A stretch of 64,000 nucleotides of DNA, from NCBI RefSeq assembly GCF_036178145.1, contig NZ_CP108067.1:8819001-8883000 (forward strand). Direction: 5' to 3'. Below, piece after piece: positions 37,403-46,117 of this stretch. The notes under the pieces are model-generated. The model searched no databases. It was not told where the DNA came from and saw only the letters and a program-made list of their open reading frames with translations. Within the stretch, counting starts at the first letter, position 1. Every line of letters begins with the position of its first letter. The position numbers and the translations under genes were made by a program. Source of the stretch: Streptomyces sp. NBC_00273. Lineage in GTDB: Bacteria > Actinomycetota > Actinomycetes > Streptomycetales > Streptomycetaceae.

Positions 37403-38362
37403 GTGCCCGTCCCGATCATCATCGACTGCGATCCCGGACACGACGACGCCCTCGCGATCATGCTGGCCGCCGGGGACCCGGCGGTGGACCTGCTGGCCGT
37501 CACCACGGTCGCGGGCAACCAGACCCTCGAGAAGACCACGCTCAACGCCCGCCGGGTCTGCACGGTCGCCGGGATCACGGACGTCCCCGTCGCAGCCGGT
37601 TGCGACCGGCCGCTCGTCCAGCCGCTGGACGTGGCCGCCGACGTGCACGGGGTCACCGGACTGGACGGGCCGAGGTTCCCGGCTCCCACGGTGGACGTGG
37701 TCCCGGAGCACGCCGTGGACCTCATCCACCGACTGCTGGCCGAGCACCCCGAGCCCGTCACCCTCGTTCCGACCGCGCCGCTGACCAACATCGCCCTGCT
37801 GCTGATGCGGTATCCCGAGGACGCCTCCCGCATCCGCGAGATCGTCCTGATGGGCGGTTCGACGGAGCGGGGCAACCGGACCCCGGCCGCAGAGTTCAAC
37901 GTCCTCACCGACCCGGAAGCCGCCGACATCGTCTTCCGCTCGGGGGTGCCGGTCACCATGTGCGGGCTCAACGTCACGCACCAGGCACTGGCCACCCCCG
38001 ACGTGGTGGCCCGCTTCGTGGCCCTGGGCACGCCCCTCGGCCAGACCTGCGCGGACCTACTGACCTATTTCGGGTCCACGTACCGCGAGTTGTGGGGGTT
38101 CTCCAGCCCACCGCTACACGACCCCGTGGCAGTGGCCCGGGTCATCGATCCCGGGCTGGTGCACTGCGTGGACGCCCATGTCGCCGTGGAGTTGCACGGC
38201 CGGTACACGCGCGGCGCCACCGTGGTGGACCTGCACCGCTCCACGGGCCGCCCGGACAACGCGCGCGTGGCCGTGACCCTGGAGACCGGTCCGTTCTGGG
38301 ACCGGATGTTGGCCGCCGTCGCGGCCCTCGGCGCGCGCGTCCAAGGGCCGGCGTCCTCCTGA
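37403..38362 (+). CDS. Nucleoside hydrolase (IunH family)
   Basis: 319 residues. The calcium-binding N terminus is PIIIDCDPGHDDALAIMLA, then TTVAGNQTLEKTTLNA, IREIVLMGGS, and AEFNVLTDPEAADIVF, with the catalytic His near PPLHDPVAVA. The enzyme splits ribonucleosides to base and ribose in salvage. GTG at 37403 follows AGGAGTG. It stands alone and faces a HEAT/LRV-type gene. Confidence 0.93.
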   Translation: MPVPIIIDCDPGHDDALAIMLAAGDPAVDLLAVTTVAGNQTLEKTTLNARRVCTVAGITDVPVAAGCDRPLVQPLDVAADVHGVTGLDGPRFPAPTVDVVPEHAVDLIHRLLAEHPEPVTLVPTAPLTNIALLLMRYPEDASRIREIVLMGGSTERGNRTPAAEFNVLTDPEAADIVFRSGVPVTMCGLNVTHQALATPDVVARFVALGTPLGQTCADLLTYFGSTYRELWGFSSPPLHDPVAVARVIDPGLVHCVDAHVAVELHGRYTRGATVVDLHRSTGRPDNARVAVTLETGPFWDRMLAAVAALGARVQGPASS

Positions 38363-38384
38363 CGGCCGGCCCCCTCCCGGCCCC

Positions 38385-38403
38385 GACCGCCATCGTGGCG
38401 GTC
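38385..38403. terminator. Bidirectional hairpin between convergent genes
   Basis: GACCGCC/GGCGGTC with a five-base loop lies between the nucleoside hydrolase and the repeat protein and overlaps the repeat protein's stop codon. Confidence 0.65.
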
Positions 38404-39940
38404 AGCGCGGCAGCCGGGCGGAGTCCAGCAAGGCGTGCAGCCGTACGCCCGTCAGCCCCGGGTTGGCCGCCGCGCCTTCGGCCGTCGCCGGGTCCTGGAG
38501 CAGCGTCTCCAGGGTGTCCCGGGAGAAGAGCGGGTTGGCCGCGGCCGCCCGGCGGACGTGCTCGTCCGGGTCCGACAGCAGTTCCACGGGGGCCCGCCCG
38601 GTCGGGTCGGCGGCCGCCAGCGCCCGTACCTCCGGGTCCTCGTGCCCGAGCAGGTGGGCCAGGCCGGTCCGCGGCAACCGGGACTGCACCAGCAGGTGGG
38701 GGCGTTGGTCGGGGCGGGCGACGAAAGCCGCGAGGACGATCGCGGCCGGGGCCAGGGGGTGCCAGGAGGCCAGCCGGTGACGTACCTCCTCGTGCGGGTC
38801 CCGCGCCAGCCGTCGTACCAGGTCGGCGGGGAGCGTGGGGCATCGGGCGGCCGCCAGGCGCAGCGCCACCTCCTCGGACATCGCGCACGCCCCGTACCAG
38901 TCCGGGTCCGGCGTCTCGTACGGTTCCAGGATCAGGCAGCAACATTCGAGCGGGCCCGCGCCCATTTCGTGGTCGACGGCCTCGCACTGTGCCCGGGTGC
39001 GGGGGAGCGGCTGTACCCGGGCACGGGTGCGCACCCGTTCGTCGGAGTCTTCGGCGAGCTCCGCCCACAGCGCGGGATCGAGGTCGGCCCGGGCGGCGAC
39101 GCGTACGCGGACCGCGGGGTCCACGTCACGGGCGAGCCGGACGAGGGCGTAGCCGGGCGTGTACGGGTTGCCGGCGAGGGACCACCGGCACTCCGGATCG
39201 GCCAGGCACGCCTCGACGACGGCCTCCGACAGCGCGTAGTTGTTGAGGATCGACCACCGATGGTGGCAGGCCCTTTCCGGAAGCTCCGCTTCCATGACCG
39301 CGGGGTCCGCCGTCCGCACATGGTGCTCGGCGCGCGCCCGGACGTCCGGGTGGGGGTCGGCCAGCAGCGCGCTCCGCTGCTCGGAGGTGAGCCCTGACCA
39401 GAGGTCGGTCGCGAGGGCCCGCAGTGCGGGGTGTTCGTGCCCCAGCATCCGGTACCGGAAGGAAGGGGGCATCTGGTACGAGGACACGAGCTCCCACGCG
39501 ATCTCGTTGGCCGTGAGGTGCCCGGAAGCGCCGCCGTCCTCTGCGGTCAGCAGGAAGACGAGGGCGTCGTCGGGCAGCGGCCGGGGCTGGCGCGGGCGCG
39601 GGTGGGGTCCCGAGGCGACCTGCGCGCGGACGAGGGAGTGGGGGTCCTCGACCAGACGGGCGCGCTGGGCCGGTGGGACGTGGGGGTTGCGGGCGAAGGA
39701 CCGGCGCACCCCGGCGTCCGGGTGCACGATCACCGAGTCCATGACCTCCTGGGGAAGGGAGCGCTTCTCGCACAGGATCCGCCGGGCCTCCCCGCCGGCA
39801 GGGTCCAGCAGTCGCAGCAGGACGTCGGCCGGGGCCCCCGCGTTGGCCGCGACCCCGCGCAACCACAGGTCTTCAAGGGCAGGGGTGGAATCGGGCTCGG
39901 CCTTCGGGCTCGAGTGCGGCCCGGCGGGGTGGCGCGTCAC
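38402..39940 (-). CDS. Armadillo/LRV-type repeat protein
   Basis: 512 residues made of degenerate ~25-35-residue helical repeats with patterns such as LVRRLARDPHEEVRHRLA, LLADPHPDVRARAEHH and LLSDPDEHVRRAAAANP, typical of leucine-rich variant/HEAT-like repeats. The middle holds ECCCLI cysteines. These proteins are binding scaffolds; no enzyme site is seen. ATGA overlap with the upstream membrane protein gene, so they are probably co-expressed. Confidence 0.85.
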   Translation of the reverse strand: MTRHPAGPHSSPKAEPDSTPALEDLWLRGVAANAGAPADVLLRLLDPAGGEARRILCEKRSLPQEVMDSVIVHPDAGVRRSFARNPHVPPAQRARLVEDPHSLVRAQVASGPHPRPRQPRPLPDDALVFLLTAEDGGASGHLTANEIAWELVSSYQMPPSFRYRMLGHEHPALRALATDLWSGLTSEQRSALLADPHPDVRARAEHHVRTADPAVMEAELPERACHHRWSILNNYALSEAVVEACLADPECRWSLAGNPYTPGYALVRLARDVDPAVRVRVAARADLDPALWAELAEDSDERVRTRARVQPLPRTRAQCEAVDHEMGAGPLECCCLILEPYETPDPDWYGACAMSEEVALRLAAARCPTLPADLVRRLARDPHEEVRHRLASWHPLAPAAIVLAAFVARPDQRPHLLVQSRLPRTGLAHLLGHEDPEVRALAAADPTGRAPVELLSDPDEHVRRAAAANPLFSRDTLETLLQDPATAEGAAANPGLTGVRLHALLDSARLPR

Positions 39941-40704
39941 TGGTCACGGTCCCAACGCAGCGCGGCGAACGTGGCGGGGAACGCGATGAGCGCCCAGATG
40001 GCCACCGTCATCGCCGCTGCCGTCCAAGCGTCCCAGATCGTGAGGGAGAGGTACGACACGGCCAGGGGTACGACCACGATGGCCAGCCCCTTCGCCCAGC
40101 CGAAGCCCACCCGCGGTGTGACGGGGCGCCCGGTGGCATGGCAGCGGGCCCTGCGGGCACTGCCGAACGCGGCGATGAAGGCCAGCACCGTACTCCAGAC
40201 GAAGACGAGCGCGAGCCCGACGTACATGGTGGCCTCGTCGGGCAGCCCGGGGAGCGTCTCGCTGGTTCCGCCCTGGCGCACGGAGACCCGGACGTCCCGC
40301 CAGACGGTGACCTCCACCTCTCCGCCGGGCTTGACGAGATGCGCCAGGTCACCGTTCGACCGGAGATCGAACGGTTGGTCGGCGGGAGCCGGAACGGGGG
40401 CCTGCAGTCGCACCCGGAAGACGTCCACCCCCTTGGGACCGCTCTTGGCGCCCTGAGCGGAGAGGACGGTGGCGCGGATCGTACGCAGACAGTCCTCCGT
40501 CCCCCGCACCGCCTCCGCATCGGCACACGGCCGAGCTCCCAGGAACGCCTCCTCATCGGCTATCTGATCCGTGATCAGACTTCCCACCGCAGTGGAGAGC
40601 CCCAGCAGTACCAGTCCCAGCAGTGTCCAGCCCAGCGCACGCATTCGCTCGTGCCGGGCCCGGTACCGGGCCCCCTCCGGCTGGTCCGTCATGTCCAGTG
40701 CCAT
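39937..40704 (-). CDS. Membrane protein, hypothetical
   Basis: 255 residues. One membrane segment near residues 25-45, then a ~110-residue outside domain with a Cys pair (ARPCADAEA...TEDCLRTI) and three more segments near 160-250. Start ATG at 40704 follows GGGGGGAG. Coupled by ATGA to the repeat protein gene. No family recognised. Confidence 0.78.
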   Translation of the reverse strand: MALDMTDQPEGARYRARHERMRALGWTLLGLVLLGLSTAVGSLITDQIADEEAFLGARPCADAEAVRGTEDCLRTIRATVLSAQGAKSGPKGVDVFRVRLQAPVPAPADQPFDLRSNGDLAHLVKPGGEVEVTVWRDVRVSVRQGGTSETLPGLPDEATMYVGLALVFVWSTVLAFIAAFGSARRARCHATGRPVTPRVGFGWAKGLAIVVVPLAVSYLSLTIWDAWTAAAMTVAIWALIAFPATFAALRWDRDQ

Positions 40705-40832
40705 GTCGGTCTCCCCCCTTGTCGCGTCCTGGGCCCGTCGACCCACTTCCCCCTGCCCGAACTCCCGTTCGGCGGCGACTTCTCGCCAACGACCCTACGC
40801 CGCTCCGCAGCACGGCCCGACCGTCGTGGGGC

Positions 40833-41189
40833 TCAGCCGAGATTGATGGTGCGGGCCACGAACGCCAGCGACAACCGGGTCCGAACCAGCTCTTCGGTGG
40901 TCGCGACCTCGGCGGGCGAGGAACCCTTCTCGACGGCGAAGAGGGGATCGGCTCCGGCCGACTCGTAGAGCGTGACCCACTCCAGGGCCGCTTCGACGGA
41001 AGCCTGCCGTTGACCCCCGTGCCGGTCGCACGGACCGCCACCCGTCGCGATCGCGCAGGGCTTGCCCTTGGCGTTCAGTACCCGGCACCGCACCACAGGA
41101 TCATGGGTGTGGCACAGGCCCGACGGTCGCGCCTCGATCTGGCACCGCCCGCCCTGCTTCGTCGTCGCACGGCACTGATTCATGATCAT
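40833..41189 (-). CDS. Small Cys/His-rich protein with two zinc-knuckle-like motifs
   Basis: 118 residues. Two similar units at the N terminus: CRATTKQGGRCQ...GLCHTH and CRVLNAKGKPC...GPCDRH, each C-x8-C-x(8-11)-C-x2-H, like the DUF5763-type zinc motif seen in phage and bacterial small proteins. The C-terminal half is helical. It may bind nucleic acid or protein. The start could be either of the two Met codons in MIMNQC. Confidence 0.7.
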   Translation of the reverse strand: MIMNQCRATTKQGGRCQIEARPSGLCHTHDPVVRCRVLNAKGKPCAIATGGGPCDRHGGQRQASVEAALEWVTLYESAGADPLFAVEKGSSPAEVATTEELVRTRLSLAFVARTINLG

Positions 41190-41398
41190 GAACGCAAGGC
41201 TACTGGGCTCGTACTCGCTCCTCGCCGGGGCACCCGGACCCTGCCTCTGCCTCCCGGGGAGGCGCGGCGCCGCGGACCGGGGCCGGTGAGGTGAACCCGT
41301 ACGTCGGATGGCGGCGGGGCGGGTGGCAGCAGTGGCGGTCCGCCGGGGCGGAGCCGAGGCTCTTTTCCGGAGACAAGAACGAGGAAGGGCAGCAGTCC

Positions 41399-41656
41399 AT
41401 GCCGCATGCGAACGAGGAGGGCGTCGCCGCGCGCCCGATCGATACGGTGGACCAGCAACGGAGCCGAGCCGGACACCTGCGGACCGCGATCACGCGGACC
41501 AATCTGCTCCCGGCGTTCCTGGTGCTCACGGTCATGATGGTCGCCCTGTGGTTGACGGGCATGCCGTTCCTCCAGGCCCTGACGATCTCCACCGCAGTGA
41601 AGATCGCGGTGGCTCTGGTCGAACTCCGTCGCCTGCCCGGCCCCGTCGACGACTGA
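41399..41656 (+). CDS. Small membrane protein, hypothetical
   Basis: 85 residues from ATG at 41399 (GAGGAAGG upstream); an in-frame GTG at 41291 would add 36 poorly coding residues. A hydrophilic N terminus leads to two membrane segments (LLPAFLVLTVMMVALWLTG and FLQALTISTAVKIAVAL). Function unknown. Confidence 0.65.
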   Translation: MPHANEEGVAARPIDTVDQQRSRAGHLRTAITRTNLLPAFLVLTVMMVALWLTGMPFLQALTISTAVKIAVALVELRRLPGPVDD

Positions 41657-42243
41657 CGCGGGGCGAGCCCTGCCACGGTCCGCCCACCCCCCGCCCGACG
41701 CCACCACCGGGCCGGAGGCCACGAGCGAGCGTACGCAGACCTGCAGGACCTCCTGTGGAGCCCGGGGCGGTTCACCGTCGTGCGACGGACCGCGCTGCGG
41801 CTGATCGCCGACCGGACCGGGCCCGTGCTGGAGCGGTGGCACGAGGAGCGGGACCTCTCGGTCCGGGTGGCCCTGTTGCTGACACCGGGCCGCGCCACGG
41901 CCGACGAGGACCCGTCGCGACGAGTCATCCCGCGCGGGGCGGCTGGTCGAGGGCCTGCGAGAGGTGCTCCGCGCGTGGGGGAGGACCCGCTGCTGCCCGG
42001 TGACGTCACGCCGTACCCGCAGCCGTGGGAACCTCCGTTGCCGGAACCGGCGGAGGCGGCGGTGCTGGCTCATGCCGCTGACGGGCAGGGGCAGTTGGAG
42101 TTCCCCACCGCCCCCACCGCCCTCGCCGACCCCGCCGGCGCGGGAAGCCCTCACGGCACGAGGAGGCCGCGCACGGGTCGACCGGGTGCTCGCGCTGCCG
42201 TAGCGCCGCCGGCGCGGGCTTCCGACGCGTGTCGGGGCCGTTC
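41657..42243. other. Region with a possible broken gene
   Basis: Around 41730-41890 a frame reads like a real helical protein (YADLQDLLWSPGRFTV, RRTALRLIADRTGPVLERWH, then ERDLSVRVALLL). It runs into random-looking sequence, and a coding-like end (PPAREALTARGGRARVDRV) appears near 42140-42203 in another frame. This may be a frameshifted remnant; no family was recognised. Confidence 0.3.
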
Positions 42244-42633
42244 CTAGGCGGACCTGCGGCGCAGGGCCCGGCGGACCACGTACAGGACGACGAGCAGCAC
42301 GATGACGACGACCACGACGATCAAGAGCTTCTTGAACAGCCCGCTCTTCTTCTTGCTCTTCTTGCCCTTCTTGCTCCCGGTGGTGGCCCGGACCTGGGAC
42401 GACGTCGGTGCCTGGAGACCGGTTGCCGTTGCCGCGCGGGCGCCGGCGAGGAGAGCGCTCTGCGGGAGCGCCGCGGCGGCATGAGCCTGCCGGACCGCCG
42501 GAGCGGCCGCCGAGGCGCTTGCCCCAGGGCCCAGTAGCAGCCCGGCGACCACGAGGAGCGGGATGAGTGCCGCCGCGGCCATCGGGCGCTTCTTCGGAAT
42601 GCTGTTCGTGCTGTTCGTGCTGATCGTTGTCAC
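42244..42633 (-). CDS. Secreted/surface-anchored small protein, hypothetical
   Basis: 129 residues from GTG at 42633. A signal peptide (AAAALIPLLVVAGLLLGPGA, cut near ASAAAP) is followed by an Ala-rich segment, a basic stretch (KKGKKSKKK) and a C-terminal membrane segment ending in RRALRRR, as for a sortase-like sorting tail but without an LPXTG. The N terminus has the short repeat TNSTNS. Function unknown. Confidence 0.7.
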   Translation of the reverse strand: MTTISTNSTNSIPKKRPMAAAALIPLLVVAGLLLGPGASASAAAPAVRQAHAAAALPQSALLAGARAATATGLQAPTSSQVRATTGSKKGKKSKKKSGLFKKLLIVVVVVIVLLVVLYVVRRALRRRSA

Positions 42634-42809
42634 GGTGTCCCCTGTTCTCCCCTGCCCGGCCGGTCCGGTGGGATCCGGAAGGTCGTGGCTTGGAAGCATC
42701 GTCGACGAGTTCGACCGCCCCGGCAAGGACTTGGAGACGGCGGGCGCGCTCGTCGGGGTGCCCGTCGTCGGGCCCCGGGCGTGGGCGCAGACTCTGGCAC
42801 CCTGGGCGC

Positions 42810-43595
42810 ATGGGGACGGGGGACGGTCAGGTGCGGGGTGTGGGGCGGGAGTTGGGGCCGGGATTCGGAGTGGGGGAGGGGTACGCGTGGTACCGGGGGG
42901 TGTCGCCCGGAGGGTCCGTCCATCGGCACGCCGCCTTCCAGCTCGTCCTGGCGCCCCGGGGCGAGGCGGCGCTCGTCGGGGCGGACGGCGGGGTCGTGCG
43001 GGGAGCGGCGCTGCTCGTCCCGCCCATGACCCCGCACCGGATGCTGTCGGCGGGGGATCTGCTCACCGTCTTCGTCGAGCCCCACTCGGCCTTGGCCGAC
43101 CGGTTGCGCGGGCAGTGTGGTTCCGGTTCGGGGATCGTGGTGGTGCCCGAGCTGCGCCGGCTCGACGAGGCCGAGCTCGGTCGGGCGGCGGCACTGCCCT
43201 CGACCGGGCTGGACCCGCGGCTGCTCGCCGCGGCGGCCTTGCTGGAGGGGTGGGAGGGGCAGGAGGAGCCGGTCCCGATGGAGCTGGTCGCTGCCCGGGT
43301 GGGACTGTCGCCCCAACGGCTGCGGGCCCTGGCCCGGCAGCAGCTGGGCATGCCGCTGGCGCGGCGGCGCATCTGGCTGAAGCTGCGCCGGAGCGCGGAG
43401 GCTCTGGGAGAGGGGCGCAGCCCGGCCGAGGCCGCAGCCGCCGGAGGCTTCGCAGATCAGGCCCACCTCACCCGCAGGATGCGGGAGATGATCGGGATGA
43501 CTCCGGCGGCCGTGCTGCGGGTGATGCAGGTGCCGCCGGCGTCAGCCGCCGGCGCGCCGGGCGACGTACACCGAAATGGAACCGGTGACGGTTGA
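42810..43595 (+). CDS. AraC family transcriptional regulator
   Basis: 261 residues. The N-terminal cupin-like part contains GVSPGGSVHRHAAFQLVLAP. The C-terminal HTH pair reads LVAARVGLSPQRLRALARQQLGM and AAAAAGGFADQAHLTRRMREM IGMTP in pieces, the AraC/XylS signature. Its 3' end overlaps the 3' end of the methyltransferase gene on the other strand by 54 bases. The target is unknown. Confidence 0.88.
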   Translation: MGTGDGQVRGVGRELGPGFGVGEGYAWYRGVSPGGSVHRHAAFQLVLAPRGEAALVGADGGVVRGAALLVPPMTPHRMLSAGDLLTVFVEPHSALADRLRGQCGSGSGIVVVPELRRLDEAELGRAAALPSTGLDPRLLAAAALLEGWEGQEEPVPMELVAARVGLSPQRLRALARQQLGMPLARRRIWLKLRRSAEALGEGRSPAEAAAAGGFADQAHLTRRMREMIGMTPAAVLRVMQVPPASAAGAPGDVHRNGTGDG

Positions 43596-44297
43596 GACGA
43601 CCTCGGCCTCGCGGACCCGGTCGAATCCGGCCTCGGTGATGAGGGAGGGCAGGATGCCGTCGGCGTTGGGCTGGGTGTCGGCCCGACCGTCGGCGAGCTG
43701 GACGACGCGGAAAGCGGTGCGCATCAGACGGGTGCGCTGGAGGCCGTAGTCGGCCAGGACCAGCCGGCCGCCGGGCCGCACCACGGTGTGCAGGGCTGCC
43801 AGGATCGCCCGCTTCATCGGCAGCGGGCACTGGTGGAGGACGAGGCTGGAGACGGCGGTGTCCGCGCTGCCCGCGCCGAGTCTGTCCGCCAGTTCGTCGC
43901 CCATGCCCTGGCGCCAGTCGATGGGTGCGCCCGCGGCCCGGGCCTTGCGGCGGGCGACGGCGAGGATGCGGGGGTCCGGGTCGATGCCGATGATGTGGGC
44001 GGCGGGTTCGATGCGGTGCAGGAGCAGTGCCTGGGAGCCGGTGCCGCAGCCGACGTCGACGATCACCTCTGCCGGCCGCGGAGCCACGTGCATGGCCAGC
44101 AGACCGCGCCAGAGCCGCTCGCGCACCAGGGCGGCCACGGGGTCGTAGAGGCTGGTGGGGGCGAAGCGGCCCGCGGCGGGTGTGAACGCGCGGACCGCGT
44201 GCGCGGTGTCCCGGGTCCGGGTCCCGACGGGTCCCGGAGGTGCGGGAGGTGCGGAGGGTTGACGGCGGGGGCCGGGGGTTTCGCTGGACTGGGTCAT
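43542..44297 (-). CDS. Class I SAM-dependent methyltransferase
   Basis: 251 residues. The SAM-binding motif I is VIVDVGCGTGSQALLL, motif II IIGIDPDPRILAVARRKA, and VRPGGRLVLADYG is motif III-like. The gene starts at ATG 44297. A Pro/Arg-rich N terminus (GPRRQPSAPPAPP) precedes the fold. The acceptor is unknown; the pattern suits small-molecule methyltransferases. It ends inside the AraC gene. Confidence 0.88.
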   Translation of the reverse strand: MTQSSETPGPRRQPSAPPAPPGPVGTRTRDTAHAVRAFTPAAGRFAPTSLYDPVAALVRERLWRGLLAMHVAPRPAEVIVDVGCGTGSQALLLHRIEPAAHIIGIDPDPRILAVARRKARAAGAPIDWRQGMGDELADRLGAGSADTAVSSLVLHQCPLPMKRAILAALHTVVRPGGRLVLADYGLQRTRLMRTAFRVVQLADGRADTQPNADGILPSLITEAGFDRVREAEVVSTVTGSISVYVARRAGG

Positions 44298-44437
44298 GGC
44301 GGCAGTGTCCGGTGGCCTGGCGGCGCCGGTCTTGTACGAACCGCTCGCCGCCGGGCCCCTGCCCGGGGTCGCCCCGGGGAGACCCCGATCGAGTACGAGC
44401 TCCGTTCGACGGCGGACCGTGAACGGAGCTCGCGAGC

Positions 44438-45100
44438 TCATCGCCGGTGTGCGACCGCCGCCAGCGTGTCCTTGACTTCCTGCACCACGCGGGCCGCGTC
44501 CTCGGGGTTGTTCACCACGTCCGTGTGGTTCATGTCGATGACGAGGACCTCGCTGGCCGAGTAGTGCTTGTGCACCCAGTCGTCGTAGCCGGACCACAGC
44601 GTCCGGTAGTACTCGACGAGGCTCTCGTCCTGTTCGAAGCCGCGACCCCGCAGCCCGATGCGGTGCAGCACCGTCTCGAAGTCCGCCTTGAGGTAGACCA
44701 TGAGATCGGGTGCCTTGCGGTACGGCAGGCCGTCGATCTCGCGCATCATCTCGCCGAGCAGCCCCTCGTACACCTGCATCTCGAGGGAGCTGATCCGGCC
44801 CAGGTCGTGATTGACCTTGGCGAAGTACCAGTCCTCGTAGATGGACCGGTCGAGGACGTTGTCCCCCTGCTTGTACGCCTCCTTGATCGAGGCGAACCGC
44901 GTCTGCAGGAAGTAGAGCTGGAGCAGGAAGGGGTAGCGCTTCGCCTGGATCTCTTCGGGGCTCGCCGTGTAGAAGAGCGGGAGGATCGGATTGTCGTCCA
45001 CGCTCTCGTAGAAGACGTCGCTGCCCAGCTCCTTGGCGAGCAGCTCGGCCACACTCGTCTTGCCGATGCCGATCATGCCTCCGACGCAGATCACTGGCAT
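44438..45100 (-). CDS. Deoxynucleoside kinase
   Basis: 220 residues. P-loop GGMIGIGKTSVAE at the N terminus, then NPILPLFYTASPE, DRSIYEDWYFAKVNHDLG with the DRS motif, and a LID region RGRGFEQDESLVEYY, as in the bacterial dAK/dGK family. It phosphorylates deoxynucleosides with ATP for DNA precursor salvage. A short 41-residue frame (45091-45216) overlaps its start but is weak. It reads away from the following secreted-protein gene. Confidence 0.92.
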   Translation of the reverse strand: MPVICVGGMIGIGKTSVAELLAKELGSDVFYESVDDNPILPLFYTASPEEIQAKRYPFLLQLYFLQTRFASIKEAYKQGDNVLDRSIYEDWYFAKVNHDLGRISSLEMQVYEGLLGEMMREIDGLPYRKAPDLMVYLKADFETVLHRIGLRGRGFEQDESLVEYYRTLWSGYDDWVHKHYSASEVLVIDMNHTDVVNNPEDAARVVQEVKDTLAAVAHRR

Positions 45101-45439
45101 ACCTCACTTCTCCCTGGGGGTCTTCTGTTCGTGGGCGGGTGGGCCGTGCGCCCCACACCACTGAGACGCACGCCGGCGGTCTCGCGATTCCCCGGGATCT
45201 TCATGATCAGCGTCATGTGGTCGCCGTCCGGACCAGGGCCCTGAGTCGGGCTGGTCTCCTTGACCGGTCGGCCCGGCCGTTCCGCAGCCGCCGCGCAGAG
45301 CGACGAGCCGCAGCCCAACGGCCGCCTTGAATCTTAAAGGACGATCAGCCTCCTGCCGGCCAGGGTGCCGGTCCCTCCGTCGCCCGCTCTCCGCGGTGAA
45401 ACGATCGTCCTGGGGCGGGGCTGCCCTACCGTTGACGGG
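45101..45439. other. Divergent promoter region, no firm gene
   Basis: This 339-base gap lies between the deoxynucleoside kinase and the frameshifted secreted protein. A 41-residue minus-strand frame (45091-45216) begins MTLIMKIPGNRETAGVRLSG but loses normal codon use in its second half and has no ribosome site, so it is not called. Confidence 0.45.
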
Positions 45440-46024
45440 ATGCGCCTCCTCCTGGCAGGTCCGGCGGCCCTCGCTGCCGTGCTGCTCGTCGCACCCGCCC
45501 CGGCCCGGCCCGGGTGCACGCCGCCGTGCCGGCGCCGCCCACGAGTTCGGCCGCGCGCTCGGGCTGTGCCACAAGTCGGGCAGCGGCAAGAACGCGGTGC
45601 GGTCCGAGGCCAGGCCGTGGCCGTCGTCGAGGCCGTCGAGAACACCAGCTACTGGGAGGACGGGGGCAGCGCCTACCCGACGACCCGGGTGAAGACCCCG
45701 GAACCCCTCAAGGGCGAGTTCGGCGACGTCCTCCAGGCCGCACGGGGCGTGAAGAACGGCGGCACCCCGGGCCGGTACGCCACGGAGGACCCGGACCGCC
45801 ATGCGGTGCTGGAGCCCGGCCGCCGGTACGTCATCGCGGTCCAGTCCGGATCGACGGCGGGCGCTGCGGGCGCGGCAGGCGCCGAGGCGTGGGCGTGGTA
45901 CGCCGGGCCGGCCCGACGGGGCGTTGCCGGGGAACGGGAGCACTGGCAGGAGGCCCTGACGGCCAGGACGGCCCGGAGGGTGACGCGGGGTGAAGTGCGG
46001 GGCCCCCGCAGGAGCCACTTCTAG
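45440..46024 (+). CDS. Secreted protein gene with two compensating frameshifts
   Basis: The single open frame gives 194 residues with a signal-like N terminus (RLLLAGPAALAAVLLVAPAP). Between about 45515 and 45610 it turns into low-quality codons with many A- or T-ending triplets, while the next frame there reads AAHEFGRALGLCHKSGSGKN with normal codons. From ~45615 the original frame resumes coding-like (VAVVEAVENTSYWEDGG, then DRHAVLEPGRRYVIAVQ). A one-base gain and a one-base loss would explain this, either as true mutations or sequence errors. The protein resembles Streptomyces secreted hypotheticals; function unknown. Confidence 0.6.
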   Translation: MRLLLAGPAALAAVLLVAPAPARPGCTPPCRRRPRVRPRARAVPQVGQRQERGAVRGQAVAVVEAVENTSYWEDGGSAYPTTRVKTPEPLKGEFGDVLQAARGVKNGGTPGRYATEDPDRHAVLEPGRRYVIAVQSGSTAGAAGAAGAEAWAWYAGPARRGVAGEREHWQEALTARTARRVTRGEVRGPRRSHF

Positions 46025-46035
46025 GGACATCTATA

Positions 46036-46051
46036 GTTAGGGCACCCTAAC
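46036..46051 (+). promoter_or_regulatory. Iron box (DmdR/IdeR-type operator)
   Basis: GTTAGGGCACCCTAAC is a perfect inverted repeat with a two-base centre and matches the iron-regulator boxes of actinobacteria (TTAGG...CCTAA). CTATAGT overlaps it as a -10 box. It lies 66 bases before the acetyltransferase ATG, so the gene should be repressed by iron. Confidence 0.8.
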
Positions 46052-46117
46052 TTTCGGGTCGTGCGAGTGCTCCCCGCCCTCGCCGGTCCTTGCCGACCGA
46101 GCAGAAACGGAACCTGT

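Noticed and set aside
45091..45216. 41-residue minus-strand frame overlapping the deoxynucleoside kinase start
   Set aside because: No ribosome site and poor codon use in its second half; not called as a gene.
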